DNA of 64,000 nucleotides from Brachybacterium huguangmaarense (lineage in GTDB: Bacteria > Actinomycetota > Actinomycetes > Actinomycetales > Dermabacteraceae): NCBI RefSeq assembly GCF_025725725.1, contig NZ_CP107020.1, positions 2,604,001-2,668,000 on the forward strand, written 5' to 3'. Every line of letters starts with the position of its first letter. The stretch's first letter is position 1. Of this stretch, positions 17,571 through 26,005 are shown piece after piece. A model generated the notes under the pieces. It was not told the origin of the DNA, made no database searches, and saw only the letters and a program-made list of their open reading frames with translations. Both the position numbers and the translations under genes were made by a program.

Positions 17571-18779
17571 ATGCGCGTCGACCTGCTCACCAAGGAGTAC
17601 CCGCCCGCGGTCTACGGAGGCGCCGGCGTGCACGTCGCCGAGCTGACCCGCGTGCTGCGCGAGCACATCGAGGTGCAGGTGCGCTGCTTCGGCGACCCGC
17701 GCGACGAGGCCGACGTCACCGCGTACGCGACGCCCGCCGAGCTCGGCGAGGCCAACGCCGCGCTGCAGAACCTGGGCACCGACCTCGAGATCGCCGCGGA
17801 CTGCGGGGGAGCGGACCTGCTGCACTCCCACACCTGGTACGCGAACTTCGCGGGGCACACGGCCTCGCTCCTGCACGGCGTCCCGCACGTGCTCTCGGCG
17901 CATTCGCTCGAGCCGCTGCGGCCGTGGAAGGCCGAGCAGCTCGGCGGCGGCTACCGCCTCAGCTCCTTCGCCGAGAAGACGGCGTACGAGGGCGCCGCCG
18001 GCATCATCGCGGTGTCCGCCGGCATGCGCGACGACATTCTGCGCGCCTACCCGGCCGTGGACCCGGAGAAGGTCCACGTGGTCCACAACGGCATCGACGT
18101 GAGCGCGTGGCAGCCCAACGAGGCGACCGACACCCTCGAGCGCTTCGGCATCGACCCGGACGCCCCGACCATCGTCTTCGTCGGCCGCATCACCCGGCAG
18201 AAGGGCCTGCCGTACTTCCTGCGCGCCGTGCGCCGCCTGCCCGAGGACGTCCAGGTGGTGCTGTGCGCGGGCGCCCCCGACACACCCGAGATCGCAGCCG
18301 AGGTCGACGGCCTCGTCGCCGAGCTCCAGCAGACCCGCGAGGGCGTGCACCTGATCTCCGAGATGCTGCCGCGCGACCAGCTCACCCAGATCCTCACCCA
18401 TGCGACGACCTTCGTGTGCCCGAGCATCTACGAGCCCCTGGGCATCGTGAACCTCGAGGCGATGGCGTGCGGGATCCCCGTCGTCGCCTCCGCGACGGGC
18501 GGCATCCCCGAGGTCGTGGTCGACGGCGAGACCGGCTACCTGATCCGCTTCGACCAGCTGACCGACGGCACGGGCACGCCCACGGACCCCGAGCGCTTCA
18601 TCGCGGACATGGCCGACGCGCTGACCCGCATGGTGTCCGACCGCGAGCGCGCCGCCGAGATCGGGCGCGCCTCGCGCGAGCGGGCCGCCGAGCACTTCTC
18701 GTGGGAGTCGATCGCCGAGCGCACCCTCGAGGTGTACGCGACCGTGATCCGCCAGTGGGAGCAGCGCGAGGGCGCCTGA
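17571..18779 (+). CDS. glgA: Glycogen synthase, Corynebacterium type
   Basis: This 402-residue GT4-type glycosyltransferase opens with LLTKEYPPAVYGGAGVHV. It has FVGRITRQKGLPYFL at the start of the second lobe and the E-x7-E region in SIYEPLGIVNLEAMACG. The family uses ADP-glucose from GlgC; the mycobacterial relative GlgM makes maltose 1-phosphate, so the acceptor may be glucose 1-phosphate as well as glycogen. ATG follows GGAAGGA. Divergent pairing with glgC indicates shared control of glycogen synthesis. Confidence 0.93.
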   Translation: MRVDLLTKEYPPAVYGGAGVHVAELTRVLREHIEVQVRCFGDPRDEADVTAYATPAELGEANAALQNLGTDLEIAADCGGADLLHSHTWYANFAGHTASLLHGVPHVLSAHSLEPLRPWKAEQLGGGYRLSSFAEKTAYEGAAGIIAVSAGMRDDILRAYPAVDPEKVHVVHNGIDVSAWQPNEATDTLERFGIDPDAPTIVFVGRITRQKGLPYFLRAVRRLPEDVQVVLCAGAPDTPEIAAEVDGLVAELQQTREGVHLISEMLPRDQLTQILTHATTFVCPSIYEPLGIVNLEAMACGIPVVASATGGIPEVVVDGETGYLIRFDQLTDGTGTPTDPERFIADMADALTRMVSDRERAAEIGRASRERAAEHFSWESIAERTLEVYATVIRQWEQREGA

Positions 18780-18796
18780 CGCCTCCTGGCCCGGGA

Positions 18797-18840
18797 GCGC
18801 GGGGCCGGCACGCCGTGGGAGCGACGTGCCGGCCCCGCGC
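18797..18840. terminator. Bidirectional terminator after glgA
   Basis: A 16-bp perfect inverted repeat (18797-18812 with 18825-18840) with a 12-nt loop lies between convergent glgA and the minus-strand gene at 18867. Confidence 0.85.
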
Positions 18841-18866
18841 CGTGTCCAGGGGGCCGGGACGTGCGG

Positions 18867-19658
18867 TCAGATCGCGCTCGCGGCCTCGGCGACCTCGACC
18901 ACGGCCTCGCGGGAGGCATCGCAGAGCTGGCGCAGCAGGGCGATGCGGGCCGTCTCCTCCTGGAGCCCGACGGCGCCCGTCCGCGTCCCGGCGAGAGGGC
19001 CGGTGAGCGCGCCGAGCTCGGCACGCGTGAGCAGCAGCGTGCGTGCCGCGAGACGCAGCAGGTGCGCCTGGGCGTCCTCGAGGTGCGGCGGCGCGGTCGT
19101 GACCGTCCAGTCGTCGGGCAGGTAGGCCGTCGCGATCGGCTCGTCGGGCACGAGGTCCAGATGCACGGTCGAGTCGGCGGCCCGGCGCAGCGCCGCGAGG
19201 AAGGCGGGCCGGGCGCCGGCGGCGCCGCCGGCCGGGGGCACACCCCGGTGCGGCGCCTCGAACTCGGTCCAGCGCACGACGATGCCCTCGGCGCCGGCGG
19301 AGCCGATGACCTCCGTGACCGGCACGAGCGTGTGCTCGGAGAACCCGGCGGCGGTCACGACGAGCGCCTGCCCGGCCTCGAGGGCCGCGGTGTTGGCGGC
19401 AGGAGGGCCGACGAGCCCGGCGATCCGCCCCGGCGCCGGCAGCAGCGGGCGCAAGGACACGATGGGCAGGGAGCGGATGCGCGTCATCCAGTCGAACAGG
19501 TCCACGCCCAGCTGCTCGACGTGGCGATGGCCGAGACCGCGGGCATGGTCCCGGGCGTCGTCGGGCGCCGCGTCCCCGCGGGCGTAGGCGGCGCTCCACA
19601 GGGCCAGGGCGACGGTGCGCGGGAGGGGCAGCAGGTCGCGGGCGGGGCTGCCCGTCAC
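18867..19658 (-). CDS. Hypothetical protein downstream of RNase II-type gene
   Basis: I do not recognise this 263-residue protein. It opens with SPARDLLPLPRTVALALWSAAYARG. It has a hydrophobic, mixed alpha/beta character, no clear membrane helix or signal peptide, and several conserved-looking segments (QALVVTAAGFSEHTLVPVTE and IVVRWTEFEAP). The GTG at 19658 overlaps the stop of the exoribonuclease gene as GTGA, so the two are translated together. The second half is rich in Ala, Leu and Arg and probably helical. A role tied to RNA turnover is guessed only from this coupling. Confidence 0.75.
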   Translation of the reverse strand: MTGSPARDLLPLPRTVALALWSAAYARGDAAPDDARDHARGLGHRHVEQLGVDLFDWMTRIRSLPIVSLRPLLPAPGRIAGLVGPPAANTAALEAGQALVVTAAGFSEHTLVPVTEVIGSAGAEGIVVRWTEFEAPHRGVPPAGGAAGARPAFLAALRRAADSTVHLDLVPDEPIATAYLPDDWTVTTAPPHLEDAQAHLLRLAARTLLLTRAELGALTGPLAGTRTGAVGLQEETARIALLRQLCDASREAVVEVAEAASAI

Positions 19659-21184
19659 GACGCGTCCGCCGTCTCGTCCGCGGTACGACCCGCTGCGGGG
19701 GCGCCCGTCGCCGAGAACCGGGTGGTGCGGGCGTCGATGTCGACGCCGTCGAGCCGGACGTGCACGACGGCGCCCACCTCGCCGGAGATCTCCGCGAGCC
19801 GCGACACGGGGGGCTCGTCGAACTGCAGCAGCGAGGTGGCGGGGCGGTCCTCGGTGGCCTCGCGCGTCTCGAGCACCGTGCCCGTGAGCTCGCGGCCCAC
19901 GAGGGGCGCCAGGGCGAGCACCTCGACCAGGTCGAGGGCCTCGCGCTCGAGCGTGCCGGCGCGGCCGGACGTCTCCTTCATGGCCTCGGGGATCAGGGGC
20001 AGCGCCGCGCGCAGGCCGGCGGGAAGCGCGGTGCCGGCCAGCAGGTGATGGCAGGTGAGCAGCACGAAGCGGTCGACGAGGCGGCGCAGGGGCGCGGTCG
20101 TGTGCGCGTAGGGGGCGCCGATCGCGGCCTGGGCGCGGTCGGTCTCGTCGGCCGGCAGCTCCTCCGGGCCGGTGAACGCGAGGTAGCCGGCGCCGCGGAA
20201 GAGCGAGGCGGCCTGGTTGAGCAGGGCCAGGTGGCGGGGCACGGACGGGTCGAGGGTGCGCAGGAAGGTCCCGTAGGGGACGTCGTCGCCCCACGGCTGG
20301 CCGAGGGCGCGGGCGGCGGCGCGCAGCCGGCGCACCGAGGCGTCGTCGGCGGGCGGCATGGTGCGCAGGATGCCGGCGCCGCCGTCGATCATGACCTGGG
20401 CCGCCGCCATGCCCGTCATGAGGGACAGCTGGGCGTTGGCGTCCTCGATCGGCAGCGGAGCACGCCACTGCAGTCGGATCGAGCCGCCGTCGGCGATCAC
20501 CTCCTGCTCGGGCAGGTTCAGGCTCGCCCCGCCCCGCTCGGCCTCGAGGGCGCGGCGTCGGTCCCCGATCTCCATCAGGAGCGTCATCATCGGGTGAGCG
20601 CGCCCGGCGTCGAGGTCGCTCTGGACGGCGTCGTAGGCGAGCTGGGCGCGGGACCGCACGACGGCGCGCTCGAGAGCGGTCGAGGTGACGACGCCCTGCG
20701 CATCGAGCGTGAAGCGCCAGACGAAGGCGGGGGCCTCCTGGTCGGGCAGGAGCGAGGCCGCGCCCTCCGAGAGCGCCTCGGGGTGCAGAGAGATGCGCCG
20801 GTCGGGCAGGTAGACCGTCTGTCCGCGGCGTCGGGCCTCGGCGTCGATCGGACCGTCGAGGGCGACGAACGCCGGGACGTCCGCGATCGCGTACAGCACC
20901 GTGTACCCGCCGCGCCCGTCGCCGCCGCGCTCGAGGTGCATCGCCTGGTCGAGGTCGGTCGAGGAGGCGGGATCGAGGGTCACGAACTCCACGTCGGTGC
21001 GATCGACGCGCTCGATGCCGTCCTCGCGCCAGGAGGCGGCGGCCCGGTCGGCGGCCTCGAGCACCTCCGGGCCGAAGGCGACGGGCACGTCCGCCCGCTC
21101 GACGAGGGCGTCGAGGTGCCCCCGCAGGAGCTCGAGCGACACGGCGCCGTCGACCGGATGCAGGGACACGGGAGGCAGGGCCAC
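19655..21184 (-). CDS. RNB-domain exoribonuclease (RNase II type)
   Basis: This 509-residue protein is built around an RNB catalytic domain, which degrades single-stranded RNA from the 3' end. The metal site is visible in EFVTLDPASSTDLDQAMHLE, with the conserved Asp residues, followed by YTVLYAIADVPAFV. A C-terminal region with an S1-like end (GRELTGTVLETREATEDRPA) follows. It lacks the long cold-shock N-terminus of RNase R. The GTG at 21184 was chosen over upstream in-frame starts because GGAGGAAA sits 4-5 bases before it. It is divergent from the ABC ATPase gene. Confidence 0.9.
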   Translation of the reverse strand: MALPPVSLHPVDGAVSLELLRGHLDALVERADVPVAFGPEVLEAADRAAASWREDGIERVDRTDVEFVTLDPASSTDLDQAMHLERGGDGRGGYTVLYAIADVPAFVALDGPIDAEARRRGQTVYLPDRRISLHPEALSEGAASLLPDQEAPAFVWRFTLDAQGVVTSTALERAVVRSRAQLAYDAVQSDLDAGRAHPMMTLLMEIGDRRRALEAERGGASLNLPEQEVIADGGSIRLQWRAPLPIEDANAQLSLMTGMAAAQVMIDGGAGILRTMPPADDASVRRLRAAARALGQPWGDDVPYGTFLRTLDPSVPRHLALLNQAASLFRGAGYLAFTGPEELPADETDRAQAAIGAPYAHTTAPLRRLVDRFVLLTCHHLLAGTALPAGLRAALPLIPEAMKETSGRAGTLEREALDLVEVLALAPLVGRELTGTVLETREATEDRPATSLLQFDEPPVSRLAEISGEVGAVVHVRLDGVDIDARTTRFSATGAPAAGRTADETADAS

Positions 21185-21306
21185 GGTTTCCTCCGGAGGG
21201 CGGACGGCGACGGACGGGGCCAGTGTAGGAGCCGCGCCCGACAGCCGAGGCGGCTGTGACATCCAGGACGCGGTGGCCGGGTGGGCGAGGCGAGGCCGGC
21301 GGGCGA

Positions 21307-21312
21307 TAGGGT
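21307..21312 (+). promoter_or_regulatory. -10 box of ABC ATPase gene, leaderless
   Basis: TAGGGT lies 7 nt before the ATG at 21320, with no Shine-Dalgarno between them. Confidence 0.55.
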
Positions 21313-21319
21313 CGGGTCC

Positions 21320-22111
21320 ATGCCCGACGCAGCCGCTCTTCATGATGTCGTCGTCCGCCGCAGCGGACGCAACCTGCTGGACCACGTGGACTTCTCCGTC
21401 GCGGAGGGGGACCGGTGGGTGGTCCTCGGCCCCAACGGCGCCGGCAAGTCCACGATGCTGCGGCTGCTGTCGGCCCGGCTGCACCCCACCTCGGGCACCG
21501 TCGACATCCTCGGGGAGCGGCTGGGCCGCACCGACATCTTCGAGCTGCGGCCGCTGATCGGCCTCGCCAGCCAGGAGCTCGCCGACTCGATCCCGGTCGA
21601 GGAGACCGCGCTCGACGTCGTGGTCACGGCGGGGTACGGCATCACCGGGCGCTGGCGCGAGCACTACGACGAGCTGGACCTCGACCGCGCGCGCACCCTG
21701 CTCGCGGCCTTCGGCGTCGAGAAGCTGTCCGACCGCATGTTCGGCACCCTGTCGACGGGGGAGCGCAAGCGCGTGCTGTCGGCGCGCGCCCTCATGACCG
21801 ACCCCGAGCTGCTGCTGCTCGACGAGCCCGCCTCCGGGCTCGACCTGGGCGGCCGCGAGGAGCTCGTGCGATCCCTGTCGCAGCTCGCCAAGGACCCCGC
21901 GACGCCCGTGACCGTGCTGGTCACCCACCACGTCGAGGAGATCCCGCCGGGCTACACGCACGCCCTACTGCTGCGCAGCGGCACGGTGGTCGCGGCGGGC
22001 CCGATCGAGGAGACCCTCACCTCGCGCAACCTCACGCGCACCTTCGGGCTTCCGCTCGTGGTCGAGCAGCGCGGAGAGCGCTTCACCGCGCGCGCCGTCT
22101 CCCTGGCCTGA
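21320..22111 (+). CDS. ABC transporter-like ATP-binding protein
   Basis: This 263-residue ATPase has Walker A (GPNGAGKS), a Q-loop in SQEL, the signature LSTGERKRV and Walker B (LLLLDEPASGLD). It ends soon after the H-loop (THHVEEIPPGYTHALLLRSG). No permease lies beside it. The sequence around the signature resembles the ModF/YlmA type of stand-alone ATPases, so the partner, if any, is elsewhere. It is followed 13 bp later by an RNA methyltransferase gene, and the two are probably one transcript. Confidence 0.88.
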   Translation: MPDAAALHDVVVRRSGRNLLDHVDFSVAEGDRWVVLGPNGAGKSTMLRLLSARLHPTSGTVDILGERLGRTDIFELRPLIGLASQELADSIPVEETALDVVVTAGYGITGRWREHYDELDLDRARTLLAAFGVEKLSDRMFGTLSTGERKRVLSARALMTDPELLLLDEPASGLDLGGREELVRSLSQLAKDPATPVTVLVTHHVEEIPPGYTHALLLRSGTVVAAGPIEETLTSRNLTRTFGLPLVVEQRGERFTARAVSLA

Positions 22112-22124
22112 GCAGGCGCTCCGC

Positions 22125-22955
22125 GTGATCGAACGCCTCACGTCCGTCGCCGATCCGCGTCTGGACGACTACCTCCGCATGACCGACGTGCGTCTGCGGT
22201 CCGTGCTGGAGCCCGAGCGCGGCCTGTTCATGGCCGAGAGCTACAACGTCATCGAGCGGGCCGTCGAGGCGGGCTGCGCACCGCGGTCCTTCCTCATGTC
22301 CGACAAGTGGCTCGAGAAGTTCGCGCCGCTGTTCGAGCGCTTCGAGGACGTGCCCGTGTTCGTGGGCCCCGAGGAGCTGCTCGAGGAGCTCACCGGCTTT
22401 CACCTGCACCGCGGGGCGCTCGCGGCGATGCAGCGTCCGGCGCTGCTGTCCGTCGCCGACGTGCTCGCGGCCGCGCAGGCTCCGAGCGCCGACGGCACCA
22501 CGGGGCGTGCGCGCGTCGCGGTGCTCGAGGACCTGGTCGACCACACGAACGTGGGCGCCGCGTTCCGCAGCGCGGCGGCGCTCGGGGTGGACGCGGTGCT
22601 CGTGACGCCGCGCTGCGCCGACCCGCTGTACCGCCGGTCGATCCGAGTGTCGATGGGCACCGTGTTCCAGGTGCCGTGGACCCGCGTCGAGGCGTGGCCC
22701 GCGGGCGTCGAGCAGCTCCAGGAGGCCGGCTTCGTGGTCGCGGGCATGACGCTCGGGGAGGGGGCGATCACCCTGGACGAGCTGGTCGCCGAGGACCATC
22801 CGCGCCTCGCGCTGGTCTTCGGCACGGAGGGGCACGGCATGACGCCGGGCGCCGACCGCCTCCTCGACCGGCGCGTGACCATCCCGATGATGCACGGCGT
22901 GGACTCCCTCAACGTCGCGGCGTCGTCGGCGGTGGCGTTCTACGCGACGCGGTAG
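22125..22955 (+). CDS. TrmH/SpoU family RNA 2'-O-methyltransferase
   Basis: This 276-residue protein has an N-terminal substrate-binding domain (about residues 1-105) and a C-terminal SPOUT domain. The three SpoU motifs are present: DLVDHTNVGAAFRSAAALG, ALVFGTEGHGMT and IPMMHGVDSLNVAASSAVAFY. It would methylate a ribose in rRNA or tRNA using S-adenosylmethionine; the target nucleotide cannot be assigned. The GTG start lies 13 bp after the ABC ATPase stop. Confidence 0.92.
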   Translation: MIERLTSVADPRLDDYLRMTDVRLRSVLEPERGLFMAESYNVIERAVEAGCAPRSFLMSDKWLEKFAPLFERFEDVPVFVGPEELLEELTGFHLHRGALAAMQRPALLSVADVLAAAQAPSADGTTGRARVAVLEDLVDHTNVGAAFRSAAALGVDAVLVTPRCADPLYRRSIRVSMGTVFQVPWTRVEAWPAGVEQLQEAGFVVAGMTLGEGAITLDELVAEDHPRLALVFGTEGHGMTPGADRLLDRRVTIPMMHGVDSLNVAASSAVAFYATR

Positions 22956-23008
22956 ACGAGGGTGCCGCGTCGGCCGTCCAGGCGGTATGACGCCACCTGA
23001 TCCTGCTG

Positions 23009-24283
23009 TCACCCCGACGTGGGCGCCGAGCCCGACGCCTGGGCGCCGGAGGCCGCGAACTCGAGGCGTTCGGGCCGGAGCCCGAGCCCGATGAAGCGGC
23101 CGACCAGCCGGGTGGCCGGCGGGAACCGGTCGAGGATGCGCACCGGCAGCGGCAGGGGCCGGCCCGGATCGGTGTCGAGCAGCATCCCCTGGAGCGCCTG
23201 CTGGACACGCTGGGTGAGGGCGGTCGGCCGCGCGCGACGGCGCTGGACACGACGCAGGTCGCTGAGCGTCGGCGCACCGTCGAGCAGGACCGGTCCCAGG
23301 ATGTTCGCCGTCGCGACCGCGTCCTGGATCGCGAGGTTGATGCCGATGCTGCCGGCCGGCGACATGGCGTGCGCGGCGTCGCCGATGCACAGGAGCCCCG
23401 GGGCGGCCCAGTCGCGGAGGCGCTCGAGGCGCACCCGGAGCAGCTTGACGTCCTCGTAGGCCAGCACGTCGACACGATCGGAGAACGCGGGCTCGATCGC
23501 GACCACCCGCTCCGTCATCGCCCGGAGGCTCTCCTGTGCGCCGGGGCCGCGTTCGGGATCCCAGCTCCCCGCAGGGATGACATGGGCGACCTGGTAGTAG
23601 TCGCCCCGGTCGATCGCCACGAGCATGCCGGCGCCGGCCTCCAGGAGGGGACGACGTTCGTCCGGTGCCTTGGGGATCCGGAACCAGAGCACATCCATGG
23701 CGGTGGCCAGACGCCGGGGGAGCAGCCCTGCCGCCGCTCGCACGTCCGAGTCGCGGCCGTCGGCCGCCACGACCGTCGCCGCGCGCAGCTCGACCGGCCC
23801 CGACGGACCGACCGCGTGCGCGCCCACGACGCGCCCGCCGTCGCGGATCAGCCCGTCGACGGCGGTCTCGCGCAGGAGCTCGAAGGTGGGCAGCGCCTCC
23901 GCGGCGCGGGCGAGGAGGTCGAGGAAGTCCCCTTGGGGCATGAAGGTGACGGCTCGGCGTGCGGTGGGCAGGTGGGAGAGGTCGGCGAGCGTGACCTCCC
24001 GGACGCCGCGCCAGCCGAAGGAGACGCGGTCCAGATCGGTGTGGGGGAGCTCGAGGAACTCCTCGAGCAGGCCGAGCTGGAGGAGGAGCTCCTGCGTGGA
24101 GGGATGGATCGTGTCGCCGCGGAAGTCCCGGAGGAAGTCGGCGTGCTTCTCGGCGACGACGACGCGCACGCCGCCTCGTGCCAGCAGGTAGCCGAGCAGG
24201 AGGCCGGCCGGGCCGCCGCCGACGACGAGGCAGTCCGCCGTCGCGTGGGAGGTCGTCCGCTCGTCCGTTCCGGTGCTTCGCAT
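23009..24283 (-). CDS. FAD-dependent monooxygenase
   Basis: This 424-residue protein is a class A flavin monooxygenase of the PHBH/UbiH group. The FAD-binding Rossmann motif is VVGGGPAGLLLGYLLARGG near the N-terminus, a DG motif occurs in VVAADGRDSDVR, and the second FAD motif is LLCIGDAAHAMSPAGSIGIN. Such enzymes hydroxylate aromatic compounds and often inactivate antibiotics such as rifamycins or tetracyclines; the substrate here is unknown. A TetR gene is divergent across only 37 bp and is the likely regulator. ATG at 24283 follows a CAGGAT box by 6 nt, so the transcript is probably leaderless. Confidence 0.88.
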   Translation of the reverse strand: MRSTGTDERTTSHATADCLVVGGGPAGLLLGYLLARGGVRVVVAEKHADFLRDFRGDTIHPSTQELLLQLGLLEEFLELPHTDLDRVSFGWRGVREVTLADLSHLPTARRAVTFMPQGDFLDLLARAAEALPTFELLRETAVDGLIRDGGRVVGAHAVGPSGPVELRAATVVAADGRDSDVRAAAGLLPRRLATAMDVLWFRIPKAPDERRPLLEAGAGMLVAIDRGDYYQVAHVIPAGSWDPERGPGAQESLRAMTERVVAIEPAFSDRVDVLAYEDVKLLRVRLERLRDWAAPGLLCIGDAAHAMSPAGSIGINLAIQDAVATANILGPVLLDGAPTLSDLRRVQRRRARPTALTQRVQQALQGMLLDTDPGRPLPLPVRILDRFPPATRLVGRFIGLGLRPERLEFAASGAQASGSAPTSG

Positions 24284-24289
24284 GCTGCG

Positions 24290-24314
24290 ATCCTGGTGCG
24301 CGCCGTGACAGGAT
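24290..24314. promoter_or_regulatory. Symmetric divergent -10 boxes, probable TetR operator
   Basis: CAGGAT occurs on each strand (24290-24295 minus, 24309-24314 plus), each 6 nt from its start codon. Together they form an inverted repeat with a 13-nt spacer. One dimer bound here would cover both promoters. Operator use is inference. Confidence 0.55.
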
Positions 24315-24320
24315 GCCAGC

Positions 24321-24881
24321 GTGGTCAAGAAAAGGGCCGGTCGCCCTGCGGGCGGCTCGGAGGCGCGCGAGCGCCTTCTCGAGGCCGCGGAGCTGCAGCT
24401 TCTGTCGGATGATCCGAGCGCCCTGACCAGTCGCGCGATCGCGCTGCGGGCCGGCGTGAGCCACTCCTTGGTCAATTATCACTTCGGGTCGGTCGACGCT
24501 CTGGTGGCCGAGGCGCTCGCGCTCACCGTCACGCCGAAGCGGGTGATGCAGTGGGCGACGGGTGAGGGCGGCTCGATCGACGTCGATCGACTCGCGCAGG
24601 GGCTGGTCCGGATGTGGGAGGACCCCGTCGTCGGCCGGCGCCTCGTGGCGCTCGCCCGCACGCTCGTCGCCGGAACGGGCCCGGCCCCTCTGCTCGGGAC
24701 CTATCTCGAACGAGCGGTCTTCGAGCCGCTCGTCCAGCACCTCGGGCCCGAACGCGCCCGTCGCGCCGCCGTCGCGATCGTCGGCACGATCTTCAGCCGT
24801 TACGTGCTCACTCTCGGGCCGACGGCCACTGCCGACCCCGGCCAGGTGGCCGCCGAGCTCGCGCGCATGATGCGGGGCTGA
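24321..24881 (+). CDS. TetR family regulator
   Basis: This 186-residue repressor has a basic start (MVKKRAGRPAGGSEARERLL) and a helix-turn-helix at about residues 37-58 (LTSRAIALRAGVSHSLVNYHF), followed by an all-alpha ligand-binding domain. It is divergent from the FAD monooxygenase gene across 37 bp, the standard arrangement of a TetR protein repressing its neighbour and itself. The inducer is unknown and probably a substrate of the monooxygenase. Confidence 0.88.
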   Translation: MVKKRAGRPAGGSEARERLLEAAELQLLSDDPSALTSRAIALRAGVSHSLVNYHFGSVDALVAEALALTVTPKRVMQWATGEGGSIDVDRLAQGLVRMWEDPVVGRRLVALARTLVAGTGPAPLLGTYLERAVFEPLVQHLGPERARRAAVAIVGTIFSRYVLTLGPTATADPGQVAAELARMMRG

Positions 24882-24919
24882 GCGCTCGCGGCGCCGAGTC
24901 GGCAGCGGCTTCGGGCGGA

Positions 24920-25897
24920 CTAGCCGAGCAGGGGCGCCAGATAGCCGCCGTCGGCGTCGAGCAGGTCGAGGAGCAGGCGCGAGGGCCGCCAGTTTTCGAC
25001 ACGTTCCTCGGCGCTGTCATGGGAGAGCCAGATGCCGAGGTCGCGCAGCTGGTCGAGCACCGCCGCCCCGTGGATCAGCGCAGGACCGTGCAGACGATCC
25101 ATCTCGCGAGCAGCGATCTGGACGGCCGCGGCGCCGGCCTCGGAGTCGACGCGCCGACCATCCTCCGTGACGCGGGCCTCGCAGACCAGGCGGCACAGGT
25201 CGATCTCGACCGGGCCGAGCACGGCGTACTCGACGTCCAGCAGGGCGACGACCTCGCCGTCTCACAGGGCGTTCATGAGCGCGAGATCGCCGTGGTCGAC
25301 GGTCTGCTCGACCAGGGGAGCGGCCTGGAAATAGCCCGCGATGACGCTTCGGAGCCGCGACCGCTGGTCGGCGGGCAGTCCGAGCGCGGCCTCGGCGCGC
25401 CCGGCCGCCGCCATGGCATCGTCGGTGGTAGCCGGGATGAAACCGCCGTGCGACGGGACGTGCGTGCGAAGAGACGGGGTCGCGTCGTGCATGACCTGTG
25501 CCCGGGCCCACAGCTCGCAGACCGCCTGTCGTCGCTGCGCCGCGGTGAGCGTCGGCCATGCCTCGCCCAGGTTCCGGCCGTGGACCTCTCTGGTCACGAT
25601 CCATCCGTGGCCCTCGGTCGTGCCCTCCCCGAGGATCTCCGGATGCCCGACCTCTCGCGGCAGGGCACGCACGAGCGCGGCCTCGCGGGCCATGCCGACG
25701 AGCGTCTGCGCGATCCGCACGGCGAGGCCGTCACCGACCCACGTGGCGTTCGAGTACCCGTTCGCTCGACGCATCCGGGTGAGGTCGCCGCCGTGGCGGG
25801 CCGCCACCTCAGCGGCCACGGCTCGGACGAAGGCCGCCTCGGACGGGTCACGGTGCTGGTCGAGCGGATGGACCTCGGCCCCGGTTCCCTGCGTCAT
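24920..25897 (-). pseudogene. Aminoglycoside phosphotransferase-like gene with in-frame TGA
   Basis: An otherwise continuous 325-codon frame encodes an APH/choline-kinase fold protein but is broken by TGA at 25262-25264. The stop follows the catalytic loop VDHGDLALMNAL directly. Past it the same frame continues with DGEVVALLDVEYAVLGP and VEIDLCRL, which supplies the metal-binding Asp and the C-terminal lobe. The usual residue at this spot is Trp, so a single TGG to TGA change explains it. The truncated 211-residue product would lack the magnesium-binding Asp. A sequencing error or readthrough remains possible. ATG at 25897 is divergent from the APH(6)-type gene. Confidence 0.88.
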
Positions 25898-26005
25898 GCA
25901 CGCATCGTCGCACAGCCGTGTCGGGGCCGATCCGACGATGTGGGCACGACGTGTGGGGCGCCCTCACTGAGGACAACCGGTTCGCACGAGGCCGCGGAGA
26001 GAGCG

